Assembly: GCF_029227915.1 (NCBI RefSeq)
Contig: NC_079882.1
Coordinates: 28,324,001 to 28,388,000, forward strand
DNA from: Hydractinia symbiolongicarpus
Taxonomy: Eukaryota; Cnidaria; Hydrozoa; Anthoathecata; Hydractiniidae
Length of the DNA: 64,000 bases
Direction of reading: 5' to 3'
In this document: in pieces, positions 1-25,200 of the stretch
Layout: each line of letters starts with the position of its first letter
How positions within the stretch are numbered: position 1 is the stretch's first letter
Program-made: the position numbers and the translations under genes
The notes under the pieces: generated by a model
What the model was told of the DNA's origin: nothing
Seen by the model: only the letters and a program-made list of their open reading frames with translations
Database searches by the model: none

Positions 1-243
1 CTAATGTAGCAAAAAGATTGTTGTTAAGTACAGCTACCATTTTGGAAATTTTGATGGGGTTCGGCTTCACCCCACCCGACTTGACTTATGAAACGGTGTG
101 CCGAACTGAGACGTGATGAAGATTTCATGAGTTCATTTCGTCACCGCACAGCTTACATAATGGATACCCTTTATTGACATGCAGTATACCTAGAAAAATG
201 TTTTGCAGGCGTTTTAATTTTCTAACAATACTTTTACATTTAG

Positions 244-2613
<2,370 letters not shown>

Positions 2614-4520
2614 AAACTGCACAAACGATGTAAATACAAATCTGTGGATGAACACGACTGCAAATAGCTAGAATTTCAATTCGCCTGTAAATAGCAAAAT
2701 ACTTGTATTCACCGATATTTTTCATAAGATAGATGTTTTTCATTTGTGTCTTCGATATTTTTACTAGCACTTGATTTAGTAGAGACGAATTTTGTTGTGT
2801 TTTTGTTTTGTTTTCAATTAACTCAGGTAGGATATTTTTGTCTGTTTTTATACTTAATTGATTTGTATAGTTTTTATTAGTTTATAAACACTTCTTTTTT
2901 TATTGTTACACTTGCATAATTATTATTTTTTTATATATATAATTGAAGTGGAATAACCCCGCTTTATGAAGAATCTTCCGAATAGGTTTTGTTCGATTCT
3001 GAATTTTGCAAAAATTTGGATTGTTTTTTTTTAAATTATGCACCAGATAATTCTGCTATATTTGATAGATTTCGATCTAACTCAGTACAGAGTTACAGTC
3101 AAGCCCAAAGTCAAAGTTTGGCTGTATCTTTCCTCTGAAGCTGTTCAACATTCCTTAAACAAAAAGGAAAAATTGTTGCTGCAAATATCAAATTTTGCGT
3201 AGAATTATGTCTCAGTTAAAAGCGTCGAGTGTGATCAAAAAAGATTGTTAAAGAACAGTGGGAGGATGCAACAATATTGAACCTCACTGTTGGATTTCTT
3301 CTAAAATTTCTTCTGTTCATTGTGTCCATTTTACTTCTGTTGCAATCATATTTTGCACTTTTATCCCTTGTACTCTAAATTCTTCTAAAATGTAAAAATT
3401 TTTTTCCTTCGAGAAGACAACTTTCTCTTTATCCATATATATTTACTTATATTTTTTTACAAAAATTGAAATTTTTTTTTGTAAACATCGATACAAAATA
3501 TAAATCGCATTTTTCACTTCTCATCGAAACAAAACAGATCAGGGTTTTACCGACACCAATTTTTTCGTTTTCATGTGCTAAACAACATATCAGGCTCGAA
3601 AGACTAGATGTATGCAACTATAATTTGTAGAAATAATTTTTTTGTATTTTATGTAATTTTGAATATATTTAATACCTGAGAAGTACTCGTACAAATCGTG
3701 TTCTTTAAATGCCTCTCGTTGATAAAAAAACACCTTTTTTTACTTTTCCTCCCAGTCTTCTTTTCTTCCTCTGCCTCAGTGTGGATTTCGTGTTAATTTG
3801 TCCAAGCAATCATTACGGTATAAACTTAGATATTGCAGGGGGTCTATTAAATTTTTCAATATTCAATATTCATCGTCGCTCCCAGAGATTCTTGTGTCTT
3901 TAATATATTAAGAAGACTTTTTCCATAAGCATGTCATAAATGTAGAAACACCCTGGGACAAGGTTAAAGGTGCCTTATAGTTTCGTGATTTTTTTTGTTA
4001 AACGTTGAATAAACACGACCAAGGATCCTAAGCTAAATGCAAACAAAATATGTTCAGTTAAAGTTGGAGCAAGTCAACTTCCTTACAAACATTAAGGAGT
4101 TTTAATGGTATATCACGTTGTGTGTGGTCAAGTGAGAACTTCACGCGTGATCGTCTTTTTCTATGTATTTACTTTTTGCACTATAAAATAAAAACTCAAT
4201 TAGATTGATGACAATAAAATTACAAACATTTACATATTTTACAAAACAAAAATAATAAAGAAATATTCACTACTACATAAACTAAAGTTTTAAAAAATGT
4301 CTCCAGTTCTTAGGTGATGTTGACTTTCTTTGAACATTATCGATTGTCGAATAAATTGCGGACCAGATGAATATGGTATCATGCTTCTTGTGATAAAATG
4401 ATACAGTAATAGCGATCTACTCACTGGAGTTGTCGACAGTTTCAATATGAAACAAATATCGTTGTACTTCTGCACTTGTGTTTTATCTCAAGGTTAGTTG
4501 ATACACGAGCGTGTACCACT
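2614..4520. other. Intergenic region between convergent kinase and Pitx-like genes
   Basis: AT-rich sequence presumed to hold the 3' UTRs of the kinase gene (+) and the homeobox gene (-). Several AATAAA-like hexamers occur, but I cannot choose the cleavage sites. The open frames here are short and have no recognisable content. Confidence 0.5.
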
Positions 4521-13335
<8,815 letters not shown>

Positions 13336-13356
13336 ATCTTGATGTAAAGCATTCAA

Positions 13357-16300
13357 ATATAATACGACAAAAAAAAACTGTTTTTAAAAAAGGACTCGTC
13401 GAGCAGAGTAAACTTAAGTGCTTTTAACAAAGATAATTTACATATTTCGGTAAAAATGAAATATAAATACTTAAGAACAGACAGCAAATAAAAACGACAT
13501 GTTAAGTTGATTTAACGCAGTTGGAACAAAAACAAATGAATTTTTGTTTTTCAATTACATTGTCCATACCCCCCAAAATATGCCAACATTGGAAATAGAT
13601 GCTCCCTCATTTCCTAAAATAATCTAATTCATGTATATCTGAAATCACTTAATATAAGAAGCTAAAGATTACTCCAGTTCTTCCAGTAATATATGAACAA
13701 GAGATGTAAACAACGATTTGTACAAATAAACAGAAGAAATATTCCGTGAGTAGAGTGTCAGGTCTTTTCCGCAGTTCTAACATGTTGCATTAGCATATAT
13801 AAATCATAAAATCCAAGTCTGTAGTAGTATTAAAAAGTATTAACAAATAAAAAGAAAAGCACAAATCCTGAACTCTTGTCATTTTTGCTAAGACAGAGTG
13901 TATTGACAGTAATTGTTTGATATTATTAGGCTTTGATTACCCAGATTAAATTAAATGATTAGTGACGGGTTAAAGATAGATTAACGAGTAGAATATATCT
14001 TTTGTATTTTTTTATTGTTCCGAAATTGACGAAATATTGTTGACATATTTTCAATGTTACATAAACGTAAAGACATCTTTTTCTGAAGAATAAAAGTACT
14101 TTTTTCTTAATGTGCGAAATTGTCGTTACCAACCGTTCTCATTGTATTTTTAAATAAATATTAGATTTTAGATACTTAAGTCAATATTGGATCTAAAAAA
14201 CTTGACATGAATCAGTTCTGTAAGGATAACAGAATTACACTGTTTTTACTTTTTGCCCAAAAAAAACTTTAACATAAGATTTAAGATTCTGATTTGAAAT
14301 TTATTTTTAGGTTTTATACGTCGATTATAATAAACCGAATTTATTAAAATTCCTCTCTGTGTTAAGATTGTATCTATATATGTATATATACTTAAATTCC
14401 CGCCACTATTAACTAGTGGTTAATTTTGAATTGGGCACCCGCCTGTTTTTGTATGTAGCTAGCTATAAGAATTCGTCCGAGTGAAATAAGACCTTGACTG
14501 AATTTTCCGAGTTTTTTTATTAACGCGTGCGCAATTAGAGATTTTGTCTAACTTTAATAACGAAAACTTTTTTTCTCATTGTTCAAAAGGATTGTACACG
14601 CACCGGCTTCCGTTGCTAAAGAAAAAATCTTTTTTAAAAAAGAAATGGATTAAACAACTAAGGGACACGCGGAGGTTAATAGCAGGGGGTATTCATCAAG
14701 ATAGATTTCAATAAAATACCGAATTGTGATTTTTCACGAAATGTAACATTTGGGGTACTATTTTATGTTGGGATTTAGATAAATATTTATGACGAAAAAA
14801 CGGCAATTTTTTAACTTGATTGGAGGTATTTCAAATCTACAAATTTAATCAACAAAGTTAAATTAATTAGTCACTTTTAATCCTTTCCCTGACACTTGAT
14901 GACGAAATTCAAGTTATTGGCTTCCCGCCTTTTAGTGAGAATATTCCTTGCTTCAATTAATCAAGATCCAACGTAACTTCAGCCATGTTTGATCTCATTA
15001 ATAGTTTTCTTATGCTCATAAAACAAAGCCTTTGTAACTAACCGCAACAGACTATTGCACTAAGCTTTAATAAACAAAAAATCGTTTTTCTTTATTAAAA
15101 AAAAACATAAGATATGCTATTACTCTTAAGATCTTTCAAAGTGCCTGACTGCTGTTATTAACTTGTATGTAACATCTTATACTTAGCAAGCTTATTTTAT
15201 ATTTTGCTTAAGATTAACTGTGTTAGCTAACACAACCTATAGTAAGAGAGACAATATTAACCCCCTTTGCTCAAACCATAGAAGCTATCAAAAAAGAAAT
15301 GGACACGTTTTAACAGTAAATCCTTGTAAAATGGACATGCTATAAAGTGCAACCTTTTTTGGATATCAGGCCTATCAATAAGCGCCGCGCCGATGAGAGA
15401 CAAAAAACCCTGGAAACTAGGTTGTATAAAGTGGATAGGATATTCAATCCTCTAAATACATAGCAGATCATTTAAAATTGATATTGAAGTCCTCCAGGTT
15501 AAAGGAACTTGATCATTTTCTCTTCCTTACACAGTAAAATTTTCGAATTTAAGTAGGCGTTTAGTAAATCTGGGGGTCTTAAATTCCAGAAGTCTCTAAA
15601 GGGCACCCCCAATCATAGCAGGGCTCTCATTATTAAATAGATTGGCCCATCCACCCTCAACACTACTTCGTCGACCCTGCAAGGCATCTTTCATCTCAAG
15701 GCATCTTAACTTTCTTTCTTATGGGTGAAAGAGGTGGTTGAAATTGTCAGAAGAAGGTAGTTACAACACCCTTTAACCAAATGTCTGCGTAACAATTAAA
15801 ATGTGTAATTGCTATATAAGTATTCGAAATTTGCTTATTGAAAATACAATAGAAAGCAAAAGGGTAAACAAAACAGAAGAGAAGAATGCTTTTATGTTTT
15901 GTTATTACTATTGTTGACGAATATTTACACAGGATAACTATTCATAAATAAATACAATATTTACAAATATATATACAAATTTTAAATTTAAATTTTGATG
16001 AAATGAAAGTCGGTGATTTTTATTGCTGCGCATATCAATCCTTGCTTTTTTGAAATAATGTATTCCATGGTAAAACATGGCAGAGTTAGGTAACGTAGCA
16101 ACACATTTTTGATTTTTTTTAACTCTAATTCGTTGATTTAAGTTAGGATAGGAGTTGTTTGTTGTTTGTCGTCACCAAATAAAAAGATGGCGCTTTTCAT
16201 GCTGCGTGATTAGCATTTTTCACATATCTCATCAATATTTGTTAACACACTATGTCAAACCAATAACAGAGAAGGTATCAGTGACGAGACACGAAATCTT

Positions 16301-19203
16301 TATAACCTTTTCTTTGATTGTTGATAAAAAAACTTTTTAATTAGTTGTCCGTGTTCTCTTCACAGAGGAGAATAAAACTAAAGTGTCCATTGGATCAAAT
16401 AATCGCCGTTCGAAATGACATGATCGCTCATTTATAAAGAAAAAAATATTTCAATGGGTAATCCGGTTAAAAAAAGAAAATTTCATTGAGAAAGAAAACG
16501 TAAACGGTTACTTTAACCAGATGGTTTATAAATTAGACTTAAACAAAAAACCGATCCAAAAAATCTTTTTTAAAGAGTTTTTTTCCATCCTCTCCTCACA
16601 GGATTATTTTTCATTTCCCAGAACGTCAAGGTGTTTTCAAAAGAAGTGTCAGTTATGAATTAAGCAGTCATCTTTGAAAAAAGAAATTTAATTGGTGCCC
16701 CGTGCTTAATTAAGTACCGGGGTCCAGGATAAAAAGGAGCGCTGGCTCAAATAAACAAGGATATTTTTTCTTCAATGATTTTTTGCTTTGAATATGCTAT
16801 TAGTTGCACACAGAGATGATGAAACAAACTTACTTTATTTAATTAAAAATAGCTTTATTGTTTAAGTTCTATGCAAAAATATTACTAAAAATGCTTCTTG
16901 CCTGAATAGAAAACAAATGCTGTTTTTGAGTCCAATGCACAACAAGATTTCTGTGTCAAAACGTGCGAGAAGGGTGGGAATTTTAATAAGCGCATACGAA
17001 GCTTTTTATCAATCCTTTACAATTATACAGTACAGTTATTTTCAATCAATGAGAATTCGCGCAGAAGAAAGTTGATTACACGATGTCACCATAAAAAAGA
17101 CAAAGAGGATTTTAAACTTGTTTACCCTGTTCAAAATTAGGAGCCTGGAAAGGAAATTGATTTATCCCTCGTTAGGGTTTCTGCTGACCGATAATAGTTT
17201 TCTTTTTATGGTAAAACGTAAACTTCATTGTGAAAACAGAGAAGCTATTACACAAAAGTAAATAAATAAATATTTAGTTACAAAAAGTAAATATACAATT
17301 TTGATTAAATGGTCACTCAGACTGTCAAGTGGTTTGCAAAACAGTGCAATACTAACAAAAACAGCCATCGTGTGTATAAGTAATCCTAAACCAAGAAGTA
17401 TTATCGTGTTCTGTTATTTGATTGGTCTGTTGTTTTATGCGAAGATTGTTTTGGCCTGGTTGTAGTGCAGTTTTCTTTACGATACTGCTTCATTCACCTG
17501 TATTGAGATTAACTTAAGCTGAATCTATCGAAATGTGAACTTTTTATGTCTGTGTATCTGCCTACAACATAATTATGTTATGTCATTTCCGAATCATGCA
17601 GAAGTGAGCAGTATTGATCCTCCGACAGACCATTTTGTGGATATCTTTTAAGTACATTATCACCCTATTTGAAATTGACAGGGATATCTTTTTTTTGAGA
17701 ATAGGAATGACTGATTTTTTTTTCATTATACTTTTTCATATAAGCAGGTGCTTAACTGGGATATGCTTATGCAAAATAAACAATCATGCTTAGAGTATGC
17801 TTACATTACGCTTATGAGAGAAACAAATTAAAAACTTAAATGTTGCGTTATTGGGATGAAATGGACCTGTTATTACCTTTAAAAGACCAGCAACAAAACT
17901 AATAGTACAATATGTTAGAATATTACATTAAAATTAAGGATTGATTTATGAAAGAAGCTACATTAAGAACGAAGTTATCATAGGACAGAAACTATTTACA
18001 CCATAGTATATTAGTTTAACCCCCCTTCCCTTCTTTTACGTCAACGAATAGTCTAAATTTTTGTCTATATTGTAATACCCGTATACGTCTGTCTGTCTGT
18101 CACGCAAAATGGTACCGCAAGTAGCGAGACGCGCATAATGTGGTATAAAAAAGATGGGCAACCCGTATAATAAAATAACTAAAGTATAATAAACTAGTAT
18201 AATAAAAAAACTAAAAAGGGAATTTTTTAATGTCCGAAAACCATAAAAGTTAATCGATGCGGCCAAAGTGGACTAACACACAATTTTCAAAGTGGAGGGA
18301 CCAAGAAATGGCGTCCACCATGACTGACCTTAAACCCTCTAAATTCAATATTTGCAGCTAACTATCGACTTTTATCAAATCTTAAAATAAAATTTGTACC
18401 CATGTTTATATAACACCCCACAAACATAAAGGATTAAAGAGAGTTAGCACACCAGAAGCACCCACATGTGTGAGTTAAAATCTTACGTGACACAGCAAAA
18501 AACTTTGACATTTTTTTTGGTGACAAAGCCTTATTGTCAACAGGTTTACGAGAGATTAAAGTGTAGTCATAGCAACGCATGCAGTAAACAAAACTTAATC
18601 AAATAATCATTCTGATTTTAATTCCTTCTTAATAACTGACTTTCATTCTATGCCAAGACAAACAGAAGAATTCTGTTTGATGTTTAGTTTTGCAAAAACT
18701 ACGTCAAAATTTAAGCCAACCCTGACATCTAGAGATTAAGGTTAAGATTTAGTTATCGAGGATCAGGTCTATCATATTGGTTTATTATCTGCTACAGTAG
18801 GTGACCTTCTTCAACTCATTTGCACCGCTTCCCCTTCAACCCAAGAAAGATTTTTATTGCTACAGTAACATAACATTGGCGAAACATCGTTGCAAAATCA
18901 AAATGGTATGTAAGCACAGGCCGCCAGAGAGACATTTTTGTTTTTAAGCCAAAATTTATTCTATGCACATATTTACAAAATTAATTATTATTTATCAGAA
19001 AAATAAAATGTTCATAATTTCTTATAAAAATAAATACACTCGTAAAAGTTTTTGCATCGTCACAAATTATTATCAGATTCCTTATATTATGATTTCTTCA
19101 TAGATATAATGGGTGAGTTTCCATGACAACGTTTCTGTTGTGACGTAACTAAGCACAACTGCCGCTAACACACAGACACATATTTATGCGTCATCACATG
19201 AGA
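13357..19203. other. Gene-free intergenic region
   Basis: Sequence between the 5' side of the Pitx-like gene and the 3' end of the NEK4-like gene (both on -). It is AT-rich, with scattered homopolymers and stop codons in all frames. The short frames present (16155-16340 +, 18036-18266 -) show nothing familiar. It presumably holds the homeobox gene's promoter near 13.4-14 kb and the NEK4-like 3' UTR below 19.2 kb, but neither can be delimited. Confidence 0.5.
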
Positions 19204-22200
19204 TCATAATTTAAATTCTTCGCAAAACTTTAACTGCCATATCTGGCCACCGTAATCTTCAAACTTCTGTTTCCCCATCAACTTAACTAATGCAGGCTAG
19301 AAGATAACAGCAAAAAAAATTAATTAGAGACTGCACGAAAAAAATAGTACACGTTGTTGGCGCCATTTATAGTAACATCGTCATTTAAAAACGACGCTAG
19401 CAACAACTAATCGATGCTTGGTTACCACACTACATACAAGCATTAGGACTACGCGCGTCTTGATAAGAACTTAATTTTTGATACTTTGCAACCATTATAT
19501 CGCTACTTCGGAGGGAAAAAAATTGTTTAGTAACTGTTTACCTAGAAAAAATTTTGAGGGTATTTATTTTACACTATTTTTGACCACTTAAGTTTAAGAT
19601 CTTGACTATTTTAGGGGACGATTGTTTAAATTTAGCCTTGTTTAAAAAATAGTATATATTCACAGATGCCAAACATGAATTTAGAAATCAATACTTTTGA
19701 AAAAAGAAATTCGGACAGGGGACAGAAATAATTTTAAATCATGATTTAAGCGAGGGGTGACACGCGTTCTAATGTTTTTATTACCTCGACACTCTCCTCC
19801 GTTTGGGTATCAATAATTCTATATGCTTCATGTAAGATGGCTTCTCCGAGACCAGAAATGCATTCACTGAACAGAAAAAAAATTGTATACAGACGGTGAA
19901 CATAAAATATACAGCATTCCAGCAACTATACTATAATAGACAATATTAAGTCTACGTAATGTTATCTAAAAAATATAGTGGGAATTTAGCTACTGGTGAC
20001 CAACATCCTTTATAACAATGTTATGACCAATATTATTAAATTTTTTTGCGTAAACAAACATAAACGAACGCTGCGCAAAGTTGACGAAAAAAAAGCAAAT
20101 ATGTGTTGCCTCTTTTATCCAGGGCGCTGGGGTCCCGTCCATTTTTACCAAAAATGTCCAAGAGGAAACCTGTAAATTTAGGTATATTTGACGTCAATTG
20201 TTTTCTTAGTGGTAAAAATCTTGATGTCTTCCGTATAATGTGAAATTGCAGCAATTTTATGGGTGATTAAAACCAAAACGCTTATAGTGGGAAAACATGC
20301 ATGGTCAATATATAATATATAACAACCATTCGCACCTGTATTGACCTATTTATTAATATTAAGGCTCCTCAAAAAGTTGAACATTGAGACAATATTTAAC
20401 CTCCATTCGCACCTGTATGCGATTTAAGTTTAATTCTCACAACATGTTAGAGAAATTCCTTAAGCAAAAACATTTGCAAATCGTTATCGAAATTATCACA
20501 TACTTTATTTAAAATATGTTTCTGATGTGAAAATCCAAAACAAAAATTCATAAATAATAAAACAGAGTTTCAAAAGAAGTTAAAGTTTTGATTGAAAACA
20601 AACAAAGCTTATGAGTACAAACCTTCTCAGTCGTTTTATTCGATCTTTTAATCTTCCAGACGCCGAAGGCGAAAAATCGTTACCTGAAATAAGGACAAGG
20701 GATTAAAAAATATCCTCTTTGCTTCGCTAGAGAATTGTCATCAACTATGTAATATTGACAACGCTATAAATTTTTTTATAAGTAAAGTAGAGAAATTTCT
20801 CAAAACTTAATCCAAAATCTATTGAATTCAATCTTGAAAGAATTTTCAAGGCTCGAGATAAAAATTTATTTATCATATCAATCATATCAAGCTTCTCATT
20901 TGAAAACCATGATTTAATTTATTGCAATTCATAACTCTATTAATTGAAGTATATACTAGTCCATTTTGTGGAGAATTCATTGAGAATCACCAGTCTGTGT
21001 TTGTGAGGGGCAATTTCGACATGCAATTTCCATTGTTTATCTGAATCATTGATCTTCCATGAGCTTATCGACTAGTACAATGGCTGCAATGCCTTACGTA
21101 ACGATATATCCTAACATTGTACGAACAAAGAAACAAGAAATGGGACACCTGCATCGTCAGCATCCACGCTATCCTCAGGAGAACTTCGATGTTTCGACTT
21201 TGAATCCATTTTGAGAGTAGCTTGCAAAGTAACGATCAAGTTAGAGACGTCGTTATTACACTTTTCTTGTGACGTTTCTGTGTCGTCGTTTTCGGATCCG
21301 CTTTCAGCGTCAATCGATTGCTAAAATTGAGAGGGACGTTAAATCGAGTGAATCATTTAATTGAGACAAGAGCTTAATGAAAGGATTTAAGGGGAGTTAA
21401 TAAAAGACATCATTCCATGACTACTTTCGAAATTTTTACTGTTATTTTTTAAGGTTTGCTACTCTTTTTACAGAATAATAAAATTTGAGGAGATTTAAGG
21501 ACTTTTTATTAAAAATTTTTAACCCATTTTTAGAAGATTTCATAAAAAAAATGAGGAGATTCGAGGAGATCTTTATATTTTTTCAAAAAAAATAAGGGTA
21601 TTGAGATTCTAAAGGTGATACCATGGGTGCAAAAAATTTATTTCTATATCAGCATTTTTATGCATTTTCAAAAAAAAAAAACAGGTCATAAAATTAAAAT
21701 TGAGTGAATTTAAGAAAAAAAATTTACTCTCACTTATTTGAGAAGACAGTTGTTAAAAATTTTACTTTCACAGATTTGAGGAGTTTTAAGGAGTGGTAAC
21801 TGTTTTTCTGCGTATTGTCTCAGGGCAAAATTTAAACAAGTTTTACAATTTATGTGTTCGCATTCACACGTAAATCAGTCGTTTAGCACACTGGCAAATA
21901 TTTCAGGTAAGTATCCTTTCTAATCATTTCCCGATCAATAAATTATTATTTCTCTTGTCGAGCTTACACGAGACCACCGAGTGAATCAATGAGAGGTGCA
22001 AGGGTAAACATTTCATGGGTAAAAAATACCATGATGTATCTAGGGCCTAACAACACCTATCCGTACTTAGAATAAGATATAAGCTGCGCGTAACACATCC
22101 ATTAAAGCTGGAAATATTATGTAGGTTAATAACTTATATCTTCTCGTTCAACATATAATTGACAAAAAAGAAAAGAAAAAAACTAATAACGGCGGTAAAA

Positions 22201-25200
22201 ATATTTACAACCTAAAAACATCTGTTTCTTATTTACATATTTCCCTTCCACCCACAACAAAATAATATAAAAAAAAATCATAAAGAAATAACAGACGGTA
22301 TACACAAGCCGGTGAAAATGTCCAGTACGTACAACTCAAATAAAAATGTTGGTTTACACAAAAGTAGGTTTAATGAGACGTCTAATTTCAAAAGTTCTGC
22401 TGCAAGTCAAAACAAGTCATTGCTTAAAGACCAAATACCAAAACAAACATGCAAGAAGACTAAAGATAATAATCTGAGATTACGTTTTTCCAGTAATTTC
22501 TGCCGCCAATATTTCGCAGAAAATTCACGGAAGCCTTTACCGCAAATAAAGCAAGCCAAAAATCTGTCGAAAGGTATAGCGTATAAAAGTTTTGGAAATT
22601 AACACAGGACGGACATTTTTTATATTTAAAAATAGGTTTTAACTATTAAAGAATTCAAAGGAATCCCGAGGTGAAAAACGATGATTGACTTATAATATAG
22701 GGGTTAAAATTTTTTTTAACAAGGCTTTTATTTTTTAGATAACATTTCTCGTTTTAACGATATTAGCAATTAAAGAATTTCAAATTAAATTATGCTGCAT
22801 AAATTATGATGTCAAAGAAATAGCATACTTCTGTCACAGTAATTTTTGTACCTCTAGAGCAAAATACATTCAAATTTCATCGATGCATGGATAATACACG
22901 GGTTAATAAATATTGTGAAAAATCTTACAAAAATAACACTCGTCCCAGACCTCTTAAATGTTTTCTGACGATCGAAACACTTCGGATCTGCACACCTGCT
23001 TACATTTTAATATACAAGCTGACCTACCAAATTTATGAAAAATTGACGTGCATATTCCAAATTATTGCTTTATCAGCAAAAATCTAAAAGGCATGGATCA
23101 AGCAAATATGTCTCATTTCGGCATATTTTTTTTTTTGTAATAATCAATATACCTAAAATTACTTATGACTATGAAATATTAAAATTTGTCACACTTTAAA
23201 CCTCACATCATAGTTAAATCCAGATGCAGATATCTTTAGAACGAAAAGAGCTTTTTAAAAACATGTTAACTTTCTTAGCTCAAGATAAATCCAACATCGT
23301 TTTGACTTCGGGGTCCCTTCCAACACGAATTATGAAAGTAATTTAATGGTACTAAGTTTAATTCTGCACCAGAGCTTTCGTTTCTCTAATCTTCTGGCTT
23401 ACTTCTGCTATTGATTCTGTCCAAGAAAAAACTACCTTTATTTTGTATATGTGTTTATAATTTATGACAGAGAATTTGCTTCGAATAGTGTAAGTTAGTC
23501 GTTTAATAATACTTGTTAATAATATATATTGTAATTATATTAAAAATTTGTTTAAGTGAGTGTCCATCCCCTGCATGTCATATATGAAAATGAGACGTGT
23601 TGTCAAAGTTAGACGATGTGACAATGTTTACCCTTCCCTTCAGAATTTTTTGTTTCAAACTGTATGCGTAGCGTATGATGTAAAAATACCCTTACCAGTG
23701 AGTTACTCCTTTGTGGTCCATCCACACTGTCAGGTTCGTCAACGGTAGATCTTCTTTGCAAATGCTCTTTAATTATCTCTTCATGCGACCGAGGTGTGTA
23801 GGAAGGGTAGCTTACTAGAAAATAAAAAATTAAACAAATAACTCCTTCTGTTCTAGATGTTAACAACATTCTGGATATTCCTGATCGAGCAAAGAAATAA
23901 ATAAAGAAAAAAATAGCACTAACAAATAAAAGACTAGAACCAATAAAAAGCAAGCGAACAAATAAGCGAGCAAACTTACGACCAGAAAGACTGCTTTCAG
24001 AGCCACGTTTTTGCAACGCTGGTTGACTCATTTGCGATTCTAGTTCCTGTTGTCGTTGGCGGCGCTTTCTCCTCGCTGCTAAATTTGGTACGCCGGACGA
24101 AACCTAGATTAGAACGTAAACTTTAACAACATGAAATTTCTCTGAAAATAAGGTAGTCAGATAGCCACTAAGTGAAAAATCTACTTTGATGTCAACACAA
24201 CGCGTATTATAAGTTGTAAAGACAAGAAAATAATTATTTCGTGATGTCAACTTCATTACGAGCGAAGGTAACTTTCTCTTTATCGAATTAACAACTGACA
24301 CATGAGACAAGGTAAAAAGGAAGGAAATACTTTAGAATCTGTTTATGATTAATTTAAATTTTGACCTCTTTTTCTGACTAAGTAGAAAGTCGAGACAAAT
24401 TTAAGCATCCAAACAAGAGAGCATATCGAATCTATATTACATGTACCCACAGTGGTAGGTGCAAATAAGAAAAATATACGAACCTTGGGTGTTTTGCACT
24501 GGTCTCTAGCAGCTTCCTGATTACTACAACAAGACAGAAAATGACAATAATATACTTCGTTTTTCGTTTTTTTTATATCACACAAAACTGGAAATGAATT
24601 TTGTAACAATCATTTAATTGAGTATCTAACAGACTGAAATAGACTAGTTTATGTGTATTTTTTACAATATACTATCAGATTTCTTTAAATACACATAACA
24701 TATGTAAAACGCCATTATTCCAACAAAAAAAGGAAAACATGATAAAATAAACAAGATTATATAGAACGTATTTATGGAAATTGCATCTTTCTGTGCCCTT
24801 GAATGGACTCCTTGCGTTTATTAAGCTCATTTGAAGTTTTAATCTTGTAAAATTCTAATTTAACGCTTGCTAAAATAAACAAACATTGTAGAAAAGTTAC
24901 CTGGGTTTTTCTTCTATGTCACTTTTAAACCTTGGTGGAGGTAGTTTTGGTGTATTATTTTCATTTGGGACTGGACACACTGGAAGAGGTCGTTTCGAAA
25001 GCTAAGAGAGAACAATTATAAAGCACTATTAAAGTCCAACAAAAATATATCCCATTCTGGTTTCGCCTTACCCCATATGGACATCTTCTTTGATTTTTTA
25101 TGGTGGGCACGTAAATAGAACAGTTAAACTAAAGGTATACTTCCATGAAACCCACAAACCCTTTTTAAATATCTTTATAAATTGTACAACGCCCTTATTT

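Noticed and set aside
80-170. An additional upstream exon of the Tec-like kinase (frame with ELRRDEDFMSSF)
   Set aside because: The frame is suggestive of the region before the hinge exon, but there is no GT donor in the required phase and the frame runs into a stop.
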